From: Bacteroides sp.
GTDB lineage: Bacteria > Bacteroidota > Bacteroidia > Bacteroidales > Muribaculaceae
Assembly: GCA_014803765.1 (NCBI GenBank)
Contig: JAAVBC010000009.1
Span: 1 to 39,974, forward strand
Direction: 5' to 3'
DNA length: 39,974 nucleotides
In this document: positions 15,982 through 24,400 of the stretch, piece by piece
How the letters are laid out: every line of letters begins with the position of its first letter
How positions within the stretch are numbered: the stretch's first letter is position 1
Notes under the pieces: model-generated
Database searches by the model: none
Seen by the model: only the letters and a program-made list of their open reading frames with translations
Told to the model about the DNA's origin: nothing
Translations under genes and position numbers: made by a program

Positions 15982-17064
15982 TCAACGGTCGCGATCATTG
16001 ATAATTTCTATCTGCTGGCGGACACTCTCATCATGGATTGCCAGCAGGATGGTCTTAAGGAATTCCTTATCCATCTGCATCGCAGTGCCGGTGTTGACAC
16101 GCGATTTAATGACATCGTTATAGCGTGTCGCCTGCACGACCGGCATTCTGTGGAGCTTCTTGTATCTTCCGATTTCTCTTGCCACTTCAAAGCGCTTTGC
16201 AAGAATCTCCATCAGATCGGAGTCGATTCTGTCGATCTGCTGACGCAGGAGCGACAGATTTTCAGTAGTCTCTTTATCTTCGCGGATGACGAGGGTATGC
16301 AACACGAAGTTCAATACCTCCGGGGTCAGCTGTTGCGCCGCATCGCTCCATGCTTCATCGGGTGAGCAATGGCTCTCGATTATCAAGCCGTTGAAACCCA
16401 TGTCATAAGCCTGCTGAGAAAGAGGGGCTATAAGTTCGCGCTTACCTCCGATATGTGAAGGATCGACAATGATGGGAAGATTCGGGAAGCGAAGACGCAA
16501 CTCAATCGGGATATGCCATTGGGGCACATTGCGGTAGAGATGCTTGCCATAGACTGAGAATCCGCGATGGATAGCACCCAATCTGCGGATGCCTGCGTTA
16601 TAAAGACGTTGCAGCGCACCGATCCATAGCTCCAGGTCAGGATTTACAGGATTCTTCACCAGGACAGGAATATCCACTTTCAGTTCCTGAAGCGTGTCGG
16701 CTATCTCCTGCATTGCAAAGGGATTGGCGGAAGTACGCGCACCTATCCAAAGCATGTCGACTCCAGCCTCCACTGCATCCTGCACATGCGTGCGGTTTGC
16801 CACTTCGCATGAGGTCAGCATTCCTGTTTCCTCTTTCACCTTCTTTAGCCATTCCAGTCCCGGCTTGCCGACACCTTCGAAACCGCCCGGTTTCGTACGC
16901 GGTTTCCAAATTCCGGCGCGGAAAATCTTGATTCCGTTTTCTGCCAGCTGGCGAGCTGTAGAAAGAGTCTGTTCCTCTGTTTCTGCCGAGCAGGGTCCGG
17001 CTATGACGAGCGGCTCCCGGCTGTCGGCGAATTGAGGGAATAAGGGTTCTAAATTATCTAACAT
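15982..17064 (-). CDS. Bifunctional DAHP synthase / chorismate mutase (type II)
   Basis: The protein has 360 residues and two domains. Residues 1-260 are a KDO8PS-like class I beta DAHP synthase: VIAGPCSAET, FRAGIWKPRT, GARTSANPFAMQEIA, VLVKNPVNPD, and PIIVDPSHIGGKR. It condenses PEP and erythrose-4-phosphate. Residues about 268-355 form an AroQ-type chorismate mutase helix bundle (LLRQQIDRIDSDLMEILAKRFEVAREIGRYKK) that turns chorismate into prephenate. This fusion is common in Bacteroidota, where the mutase part is thought to give feedback control to the synthase. It ends the minus-strand set pheA, aminotransferase, DAHP synthase/mutase. In many relatives a prephenate dehydrogenase gene follows; here a convergent ATPase gene does. 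Confidence 0.93.
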   Translation of the reverse strand: MLDNLEPLFPQFADSREPLVIAGPCSAETEEQTLSTARQLAENGIKIFRAGIWKPRTKPGGFEGVGKPGLEWLKKVKEETGMLTSCEVANRTHVQDAVEAGVDMLWIGARTSANPFAMQEIADTLQELKVDIPVLVKNPVNPDLELWIGALQRLYNAGIRRLGAIHRGFSVYGKHLYRNVPQWHIPIELRLRFPNLPIIVDPSHIGGKRELIAPLSQQAYDMGFNGLIIESHCSPDEAWSDAAQQLTPEVLNFVLHTLVIREDKETTENLSLLRQQIDRIDSDLMEILAKRFEVAREIGRYKKLHRMPVVQATRYNDVIKSRVNTGTAMQMDKEFLKTILLAIHDESVRQQIEIINDRDR

Positions 17065-17095
17065 ATTGAGAAAGTCTTAAAATTCATTATTAATT

Positions 17096-17112
17096 ACACC
17101 CGCATAGGGTGT
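17096..17112 (-). other. Small hairpin in the aminotransferase-DAHP synthase spacer
   Basis: ACACCC and GGGTGT form a 6-bp GC-rich stem with a 5-base loop, 32 bases upstream of the DAHP synthase start. There is no T-run after it. It may modulate expression between the two operon genes; no leader peptide rich in aromatic codons was seen. Confidence 0.35.
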
Positions 17113-17122
17113 GTCTGCATAC

Positions 17123-17155
17123 TTTCATAATATCGTTTAATTTTCATTACTTACT
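17123..17155. repeat. Solo 33-base end of the ~200-bp repeat family, overlapping the aminotransferase stop
   Basis: These 33 bases are identical to the left end of copy A (9736-9933) read in reverse complement, including the outer tip with TTTCATTACTTACT. The rest of the element is absent. The match covers the aminotransferase stop codon (17147-17149) and its last two codons (Ser-Lys). Relative to the direction of transcription this end points opposite to copies A and B. Confidence 0.7.
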
Positions 17156-18313
17156 AAATTCCCGGACACGACGCAATGCCTCTTCCAATCTCTCCTGAGT
17201 GGCACAGAGAGATATGCGGATATAGCGGTCGCCGTTGCTGCCGAAGATAAAGCCGGGAGTCAGAAAGACGCGGGCTTCATAGAGAATCTTATCCGTGAAT
17301 TCCTCTACATTCGCCACACTTTCAGGGATTCTTCCCCAGAGAAACAATCCCTGTTGCTTCGGATCGAATGAGCATCCTAATTCACTCATTATCTTTTCGG
17401 CAATTTTCCTGCGCTCCGCATATTCCTTATTCACTTCGTCGATCCAATCCTGCTCAAGAGTAAGAGCCTTGGCAGCCGCCTTCATCATCGGAAGATACTG
17501 ACCGGAATCTACATTTGACTTCACTTTCAGAATCCATTGTGCGAATTCTGCGTTGGTCGCCAACATCGCCATTCTCCATCCGGGCATATTATGACTCTTT
17601 GAGAGAGAATTCATCTCGATCGCAGTCTCTTTCGCACCCTCGATTTCAAGGATACTCATAGGTTCGGGATTGAGTATGAAGCTATAGGGATTATCATGAA
17701 CAATCAGTATTCCATGCTTCTTGCCGAATGCTATCAGTTTTTCATAAAGCTCGCGGGTTGCAGGAGTGCCGGTCGGCATGTGAGGATAGTTGACCCACAT
17801 GATTTTTATCTTCTCAAGAGGCATCCTCTCAATAGCTTCGAAATCAGGGAACCATCCGTTCTCCTCCTTGAGATCATAATAGAAGATTTCTCCTCCGGCG
17901 ATACGCGTGCCGGAAGTGTAGGTCGGATAACCCGGATTCGGCACCAACACGCCATCTCCCGGATTCAGGAAAGCCATGGAGATATGCAGTATCCCCTCTT
18001 TCGAACCGAGCAGAGGGAGAATCTCAGTATCGGGATTCAATTCCACTCCATAAAATCTCTTATAAAATCCGGCGTAAGCCTTTCTGAGTTCGGGGATACC
18101 CTTTGTAGGTTGATAACCGTGGGTGTCAGGTCGCGAAGCCTGCTCCTTAAGTGTGTCTACAACTGATGGATGGGGCGGACGGTCCGGACCGCCGATTCCC
18201 AGCGACACTATGTCCATCCCTTTCGCATTCAGCTCTGCCACTTCTGCGAGCTTGCGCGAAAAATAATATTCCTTGATTGCCGAAAGTCGGTCGGCAGGTG
18301 TGATTTTCTTCAT
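17147..18313 (-). CDS. PLP-dependent aminotransferase class I/II, aromatic amino acid pathway
   Basis: With ATG at 18313 the protein has 388 residues (MKKITPADRL...). This start overlaps the pheA stop as ATGA, a typical coupled arrangement, and is preferred over the ATG five codons upstream. Fold-type I features: LLGSKEGILHISMAFLNPGD, VPNPGYPTY, the NYPHMPTGTPA loop (Asn of cofactor ring binding), IVHDNPYSF, and the Schiff-base lysine in NSLSKSHNMPGWR (Lys239). It resembles LL-diaminopimelate/aspartate aminotransferase relatives; its place between prephenate dehydratase and the DAHP synthase/mutase suggests the final transamination to phenylalanine or tyrosine. Its last two codons and stop lie within the repeat-element tip at 17123-17155. 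Confidence 0.88.
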   Translation of the reverse strand: MKKITPADRLSAIKEYYFSRKLAEVAELNAKGMDIVSLGIGGPDRPPHPSVVDTLKEQASRPDTHGYQPTKGIPELRKAYAGFYKRFYGVELNPDTEILPLLGSKEGILHISMAFLNPGDGVLVPNPGYPTYTSGTRIAGGEIFYYDLKEENGWFPDFEAIERMPLEKIKIMWVNYPHMPTGTPATRELYEKLIAFGKKHGILIVHDNPYSFILNPEPMSILEIEGAKETAIEMNSLSKSHNMPGWRMAMLATNAEFAQWILKVKSNVDSGQYLPMMKAAAKALTLEQDWIDEVNKEYAERRKIAEKIMSELGCSFDPKQQGLFLWGRIPESVANVEEFTDKILYEARVFLTPGFIFGSNGDRYIRISLCATQERLEEALRRVREFSK

Positions 18314-19170
18314 ACTTCCTGAGTGCATTCGGCATATTCGCCGAGTGATTTATAGTCTGTAATGAGCGGTTTGATTGCATCGAGCGCCTGATGATAGCGC
18401 TCAAGGCTTGAGAAAGTCAGGTCTATATAGAATCTATATTCCCATTCTCTTCCGAGAATAGGCATTGATTGAATCTTCGTCAGATTAATATCATAAAAGG
18501 AGAGGATTGTCAGAATCTTCGATAAGGCTCCCTGACTGTGAGGGAGGGTGAACACTATAGAGGCTTTATTTATGAGATATTCCGGCAGACGCATCTTCGC
18601 AGCCGATTTTTCATGAGCCAAGGCAAGGAATCGGGTAAAGTTGCGTTTGTTTGTCTCAATCCCTGATTCCAGAATCTGAAGTCCGTAGAGTTCGGCAGCG
18701 AGGGAGGGACATATCGCCGCGCGCTCCTTGAGACCGCCCTCGCTTATGTCGCGGGCTGCGCCGGCTGTGTCAAACCATTCCACCATTCTTATGTGGGGAT
18801 ATTGCTCCAGAAATACGTCACACTGCATCAGAGCCATCGGGTGTGACATGACAGCCTTCACACTCTCGAGAGTTTCTCCGGGAAGAGCGGCTATCGAATG
18901 AGAAATGCGCATCTTATACTCCCCGATTATCTGCATGTCGCTCTTCCGAAGCAATTCATGATTCTGCAGCAACGCTCCGGCAATCGTATTCTCGATAGCC
19001 ATGATGCCGCAATAATCCGGATTCTCAGCGAGCGTCTTGAACATTGCCGGGAAACTATCGCATGCTATAGTCGTCACCTCCTTATCCGGAAAGTGCATAT
19101 TATAGAAATTGCGGGCGGCGGCGTCATGAAAACAACCTGCCACACCCTGTATCGTCACCTGTAGATTCAT
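18310..19170 (-). CDS. pheA: Prephenate dehydratase with ACT domain
   Basis: A stand-alone 286-residue enzyme that converts prephenate to phenylpyruvate. The N-terminal part has GVAGCFHDAAARNFY, MAIENTIAGALLQNHELL and the catalytic TNKRNFTRFLAL motif (Thr-Arg-Phe). The C-terminal 80 residues form an ACT domain (ASIVFTLPHSQGALSKILTILSFYDINLTKIQSMPI...EYRFYIDL) that should bind phenylalanine for feedback inhibition. There is no mutase domain, in line with the mutase being fused to DAHP synthase two genes downstream. The stop codon overlaps the aminotransferase start by four bases (ATGA). Upstream is a 90-base spacer holding a homopurine repeat. Confidence 0.95.
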   Translation of the reverse strand: MNLQVTIQGVAGCFHDAAARNFYNMHFPDKEVTTIACDSFPAMFKTLAENPDYCGIMAIENTIAGALLQNHELLRKSDMQIIGEYKMRISHSIAALPGETLESVKAVMSHPMALMQCDVFLEQYPHIRMVEWFDTAGAARDISEGGLKERAAICPSLAAELYGLQILESGIETNKRNFTRFLALAHEKSAAKMRLPEYLINKASIVFTLPHSQGALSKILTILSFYDINLTKIQSMPILGREWEYRFYIDLTFSSLERYHQALDAIKPLITDYKSLGEYAECTQEV

Positions 19171-19181
19171 ACTGTTTTAAA

Positions 19182-19260
19182 TAGAGAGGAGTGAGAAATG
19201 AGATGTGAGGAGTGAGAAGTGGGGAGTGAGATGTGAGGAGTGAGGAGTGAGAAGAAAGGA
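19182..19260. repeat. Homopurine-rich imperfect tandem repeat
   Basis: Almost the whole spacer between the transferase stop and pheA is built of GAGGAGTGAG-like units on the plus strand. An 18-base unit, TGAGATGTGAGGAGTGAG, occurs at 19199-19216 and again at 19227-19244. In transcripts of the minus-strand genes this would be a pyrimidine-rich leader before pheA. No ORF or known regulatory motif is seen. Confidence 0.75.
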
Positions 19261-19983
19261 TTATGAATTTTTACTGAACTTGGCACACTTCGGTGAATAT
19301 GCCAGCGTCACTATGTGCCCTTCACTCTCATAACTGAAGAGTTCCATCTCTATCTTTTCCCCACTCTTACGCAGAATCATTCCTTTACCATAACGCGGGT
19401 TCTTCACTGTCGGAAAACTGCAGATTTCCGGCAATGCATCTATCCTTAGTTTCTCCTTAAAATCCATTCCCTCTTCCAGGGCTGCCTTATAGAGAGCTTC
19501 TTTTATCGTCCAGCCAAGCAGGGCTGCCTTTATCAACGCGGATTCCCTTTCAAGCGGCGAATGATTCTCATCCCCTTTTTCAAGATTCTCCGCATATTCT
19601 TTTATAAGAGTCATCTCCTCGGGTGTCATCACTCTGTCTGCCACTCGGTATGCCTGCTCCCTGTCCGCCTTCTCTGCATCTATCCCCATAGCTGTGCGGA
19701 GGGAGAATTCTTGCAGATCGGACTCAGGAGTCCGCGGAAGAAATGCAGCCACCCAAAAATGAGGTGTGTGGGAAATTGAAATGCGTTGTGAGGAATCTTC
19801 CAGAAGAGGCGCTCCGCTGTCGGTGTGCACTATCTCGCGAAAACGATCTCCACCATTCTCACCGAACACCTGCAATGCAAGTGTCTTCCATAATGATCCC
19901 GACTTATCTTCTCCCCCGCAGATCTCCTCTACGCGGATGCCGGGAGATGTAGCATGTCGCCAAAAAATGAATTCCGTTTCCAA
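19261..19983 (-). CDS. 4'-phosphopantetheinyl transferase superfamily protein
   Basis: The protein has 240 residues and shows the two magnesium/CoA motifs of Sfp/HetI-type transferases: MGIDAEKADRE (about residue 98) and WTIKEALYKA (about residues 153-162), with ISISHTPHFW before them. It would transfer phosphopantetheine from CoA to a serine of a carrier protein; the target carrier is not in this window. No ATG is available near the N-terminus. The first possible start is a TTG at 19983, nine bases downstream of the gldE stop and in the same reading frame, preceded by AAAAGAAA. The gene follows gldE directly, an arrangement I associate with Bacteroidales genomes. Confidence 0.85.
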   Translation of the reverse strand: METEFIFWRHATSPGIRVEEICGGEDKSGSLWKTLALQVFGENGGDRFREIVHTDSGAPLLEDSSQRISISHTPHFWVAAFLPRTPESDLQEFSLRTAMGIDAEKADREQAYRVADRVMTPEEMTLIKEYAENLEKGDENHSPLERESALIKAALLGWTIKEALYKAALEEGMDFKEKLRIDALPEICSFPTVKNPRYGKGMILRKSGEKIEMELFSYESEGHIVTLAYSPKCAKFSKNS

Positions 19984-19989
19984 TTTCTT

Positions 19990-21354
19990 TTATGTATTTT
20001 CTTCTGAAGTGTCAACCCTTGCATCAATGACTTTTACTTTAGTGATTCTATGACGCTCCAGCTTTATAACCTGAAATTTAAATCCTCCACGCTCCAACAC
20101 TTCCTTTCCGTTCGGGAAGTCCCCCTTGATTTCCAGAAGCAGACCCGCCAGAGTCTCAGCCTCTCCGACATCTCCAAGCACCTCCTCATCCACATCGAAT
20201 ACCCGACAGAAATCACCCAGCGGTATCTTACCTTCCATAATATACGTATCGGGTGCCACCTTGCGATACATCGACGATGTGTCGTCGTATTCATCGTCAA
20301 TCTCTCCGACAATCTCTTCAATTATATCTTCGAGTGTCACTATGCCGCGTGTTCCTCCATATTCATCAATCACGATTGCAATATGTATACGGCGCTTCCG
20401 GAAGTCCTCCAGCAGATCATCGATCATTCTGGATTCCGGCACAAAGAAAGGTTCTCTCAGAAGAGTCTGCCAGCGGAAGGAATTATCGCGCTGACCTATG
20501 TAGGGGAGAAGATCCTTTGAGTAAAGAACGCCGCGAATAGTATCCTGCGAAGTGTCATACACCGGTATGCGGGAGTAACCTGTATCAAGGATTACCTTGA
20601 CTACATTATCCCATGTCTCATGATATTCCACAGCCGTCACATCCACACGGGAAATCATAATTTCAGCCACTTCCTTCTCGCCGAAGGTAAGGATGCCTTC
20701 AAGCATCTCTTTCTCCTTTCCTTCCTGAATATCGGAAATGGAAAGGGCTTTTTCAAGCACATCAGCCGATATATTCTCCTCTTTCTTGCTGACAATCTTA
20801 TTGACTATCGATGTTGATTTCACCATCACTTTTGAAAGTGGAGCGAACAGACGATAGAGAAAATCCACACCGGCAGCGGATTTCAATACCCACCCTTTCG
20901 TATTTCCTCGCGCTACGAGCTTCGGGAATATCTCTCCGCAAAGAAGCAGGAGGAAGGTGAGGAAGACTGTCTGAACAAGGAAGTTTACGACAGAGGAGTT
21001 GAAAGTCACCGTGGCATTAATGGCAAACGTCAGCAGCACTACCATCGTGATATTCACGAGGTTATTACTTATAAGAATCGTAGCCAAAAGGCGCTCGGAA
21101 TCGCCAAGCAGTCCGATTGCTTTGCGTGCCTCGGGTGTCTCCGATTCGCTAAGCTCCTCGATGTCAGAACGCGACATACCGAAGTAAGCGATTTCACTAC
21201 CGGAGACAAAGGCGGAAATCATAAGACAAAGAATTGCAATACAAACTATCGTGAGCCAACTTCCCCAATTCGCGGGGGCATTGAATTCTATCGCTCTCGA
21301 CGCTGACAGGAGTATCTGCGCGAGAGGATGTATAGGTAAAGGGTCGGTATCCAA
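19990..21354 (-). CDS. gldE: GldE-like hemolysin/CNNM-family membrane protein with CBS pair
   Basis: The protein has 454 residues. An N-terminal DUF21/CNNM membrane domain has about four hydrophobic segments (WLTIVCIAILCLMISAFVSGSEIAYFGMS, then a LVNITMVVLLTFAI region). A pair of CBS domains follows (VMISRVDVTAVEY... and IDEYGGTRGIVTLEDIIEEIVGEIDDEYD). A CorC/HlyC-type C-terminal domain with GDFCRVFDVDEEVLGDVGEAETLAGLLLE ends it. Relatives are magnesium/cobalt efflux-type proteins; in gliding Bacteroidota the name GldE is used, but non-motile Bacteroidales keep it, so gliding is not implied. The start is a TTG at 21354, directly after an in-frame TAG, with a good promoter at 21397-21428. Confidence 0.85.
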   Translation of the reverse strand: MDTDPLPIHPLAQILLSASRAIEFNAPANWGSWLTIVCIAILCLMISAFVSGSEIAYFGMSRSDIEELSESETPEARKAIGLLGDSERLLATILISNNLVNITMVVLLTFAINATVTFNSSVVNFLVQTVFLTFLLLLCGEIFPKLVARGNTKGWVLKSAAGVDFLYRLFAPLSKVMVKSTSIVNKIVSKKEENISADVLEKALSISDIQEGKEKEMLEGILTFGEKEVAEIMISRVDVTAVEYHETWDNVVKVILDTGYSRIPVYDTSQDTIRGVLYSKDLLPYIGQRDNSFRWQTLLREPFFVPESRMIDDLLEDFRKRRIHIAIVIDEYGGTRGIVTLEDIIEEIVGEIDDEYDDTSSMYRKVAPDTYIMEGKIPLGDFCRVFDVDEEVLGDVGEAETLAGLLLEIKGDFPNGKEVLERGGFKFQVIKLERHRITKVKVIDARVDTSEENT

Positions 21355-21396
21355 AATCTATAATTTTATATTTCTATAATTTTATAATATTGACCA

Positions 21397-21428
21397 CAAA
21401 TTTAGTGTTTTTTTCTCATTCTTACAAA
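21397..21428 (-). promoter_or_regulatory. Promoter of the gldE-transferase operon
   Basis: On the minus strand TTTG (21425-21428) is followed after 20 bases by TAAATTTG (21397-21404), a match to the Bacteroidota -33/-7 pattern. The start site should be near 21390, leaving a leader of about 36 bases before the TTG start of gldE. Confidence 0.75.
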
Positions 21429-21469
21429 TTTGCGTCTTTGCCTGACTCTGATTTTAAACTAAGTTTAAC

Positions 21470-24400
21470 TTAGTCCTTTCCAGGTTTTTCAGAATCGACT
21501 TGTTCTATCTTCCCTTCTTTGACATACCAGACATATCCTTCGACACTGCTGCATTGCCCGCTCCCTTTCATCAATTCCATATAGTTGCGGACCTGCTGAT
21601 GATGTGCCTTCCGGTTGCTCCGATCGCCGAATTTATAATCTACCACTATGCAGTGCCCTGCATCGTCAATCATCACTCGGTCCGGACGCCTGTTGACATC
21701 TTCGCGCTTAAATACGGGACGCTCCGTCAGAACTCTCATTCCGCCGCCATACCATCCACGATCCCTGACACTCTCCAACGCTTTCTTCAACATCGGTTTG
21801 TAATCATTTATCATCGCGCGGGTCATCATCCCTTTTACTCTCTTGCGCTCGAATGCCATCTCAAGATCGGATTCTTTTATTATGTCCTCCAGAACAGCGT
21901 GCAACAATGACCCCACCGAGCGTGGGTCCATTCTGTCATCATCTGCCGGATCCGCCGTCGGTTCCTGTCCTTCAGGATGATATTTCAGAATCTCACGCGA
22001 GGAGTTGACGAAGTAGTCGTTGATATCTAATGATTCTCGCTTATTCTCCGATTTTTTTGAAGTCAGAAGAGCTTCGACATCCTTAATCGGCTCTCCATAT
22101 TCAAATATTCCCCAGTTCGGATCTTTCTCCTCTTTCCCCTTTTTTGCCTCTGCCTGACTGTCTGCTGCGGAGGCGTCAACGGCTCCCCCCTCTTCCCGAC
22201 TGTCATCAATAGGATTGCCGAATGAATCGGAATGTCTAATATCCCCTGCTGAGGGCATATAGCCGGATTCGGTTCCCTCCTCCGTCGACCCTCTTTCTCC
22301 CGAACCCTCCAAGTGCTGAATCTGCTGAAGGGTTTCCTGATAACCTTCCAGAATATCGGAGGTCATGGTGTTGAGATAGTCGGCAGCCCCTCTCGAAGAG
22401 ATCGGAGGCATGAATATGTATAATTCGCTCACAGCGCGAGTAAAAGCTACGTATGCCTTGTTGAGCTGATCAACTTCGTGCATATACTGAAGATTTTCAA
22501 ACGCTTCGATATATGGCGCATACAGAGTTTTATCGGCTGTGGATTTCTTCACTTCCATAGGCACGGATGCAGGAAGCAATGGGGCATACGTCAGATTTCC
22601 CGGAGTTTCCATCCATATCCATTCATCTCGCATGGCAAAGCGGAGATTGATATCCGGCAATATGACACACTGAAATTCCAGACCTTTTGAGGCATGAACA
22701 GTCATTACGCTGATCGCCTCAGTCCCTTCGGGTGAGACGATACATATATCACTCCCTTTTCTGTCCCACCATTTCAGGAATGACCCGATGTCGGCAGGAT
22801 TCACCTCGCAATAGTCGAGCACGGCATCCTGAAAGGCAGCCAGGAAAGGAGCATCCTCTTTTCTCAGAGGCAACGGCACAAATGTCTCCGTCAGCATCTC
22901 CATAAGGGAGGGGAGCGTGACTGCCTGCATCTCCGCAATCAGCGCGTCGAGATCTTCATATCCTATTCCCTCTTTCAAAAAACCTTTGAGGCGCTCTTCA
23001 AGCGTCTGCTCCCGATGCATTGTGGAGTAGAAACTGAATTTATGCCCGATTTCCGCCCAGTTCAAGCGGGTCTTCCTGCTTGAACCTGCCGACTCTACTT
23101 TTTCGGAATTTAAAGCATCGGCGGGGTCTTTTTCTTCTCTTTCCTCCTCTATCCCGGATTGAATCATTCGGAAACACTCCACGACAATCCCGACCGCCCG
23201 CGAGCGTGAAAGCTTAAGCGATTCTTCACTGACAAATTTCAGCAAGGGCATTCTGTCGGCATAGTTGAGATTATAGTCCATCAGCCCGGTGATGATATCC
23301 GCTCCCGCAGCCCTGCGGTTGACGAGTATGGCTATATCCCTCTGCCGCCACCCGCGTTCGAGTAGCGAACGAATCAGATCGCCGGTCTTCTCTATCGTGG
23401 CAGCCGATATTTTATCCCCGTCCTTCAGGTCTACCTCTACTTCAGATTCTGCCGTCTGAACAATTTTATCGACACATTCGATTCTCACATAACCGGTGTC
23501 TGCGGAATTTTTCGGACGCTGCACGACGTTGCTGTAAAGTTCCGCCAACTTCGGCATCGTCCAATCCGCGTTGTATTCATCGAGCACACGCGCAAGCGTG
23601 TGGAAGAAGAAGTTGTTGAAGCGGACAATATTCCCGGCACTTCGCCAGTTGGTGTTGTCGGCTTCGGAATATCCGCGCTCTATTATCTGCGAAGATCCGA
23701 ATGTCTGAGGCACAATGGATGTGATCAGTTTCGGTTCGGCACTTCGGAATCGGTAGATACTCTGCTTGGCATCCCCGATGATGAGGTTTTCATTCCCCTT
23801 CGACAGGCTCTCGGAAAGGAGCGGACGGAAGTTCTCCCATTGCATGAGAGATGTGTCCTGAAATTCATCAATCAGATAGTGATTGATGCGTGTGCCGATG
23901 CGTTCGTAGATAAATGGGACATCATCGTCGCTGATGATCTTGCGCAGGATAGTGTTGGCATCCGCAAGTTGCATCGCATCGTTGTCGCGCAGATAGTCGG
24001 CTATGCGGTTGCGCAGGGTGTTCATGACGGATATTCTCGGCAGTCCGGGGATTACAAGAAGCCAGAATTGAACCTCTTCACTCGCCATCACATCGAGATA
24101 TTCTTTCTGTGCCTCCATAAGCTCGGCTACGGCTGCCATCGCGGCTTCAGCCAAGTCGGGAAGTGGCGTCACTCCGCTTGCAAACACTTTTTCCGGCTCT
24201 TTCGGCATGGGCACTCCCTCCAGTTTCCACGGATCGGCATCATCTGCAAGAAGAGCTTTTATCTTCGACGATGTGCGGGAGGCGTTATAGATAATCTTAG
24301 TCCAGTCCAATCCCGGCGTCTCGCGCAGTTTCTTGGAAAGTTTTGTCGCTCCGTCGGCGGCAATCTCCGTGAATATATCTATCACCTGCGTTGCTGCTTC

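Noticed and set aside
21458-21474. Dyad ACTAAGTT-t-AACTTAGT at the end of the AddA-like gene as terminator
   Set aside because: The AT-rich 8-bp arms are weak and it overlaps the stop codon; only a short T/A tract follows on the minus strand. Not strong enough to call.
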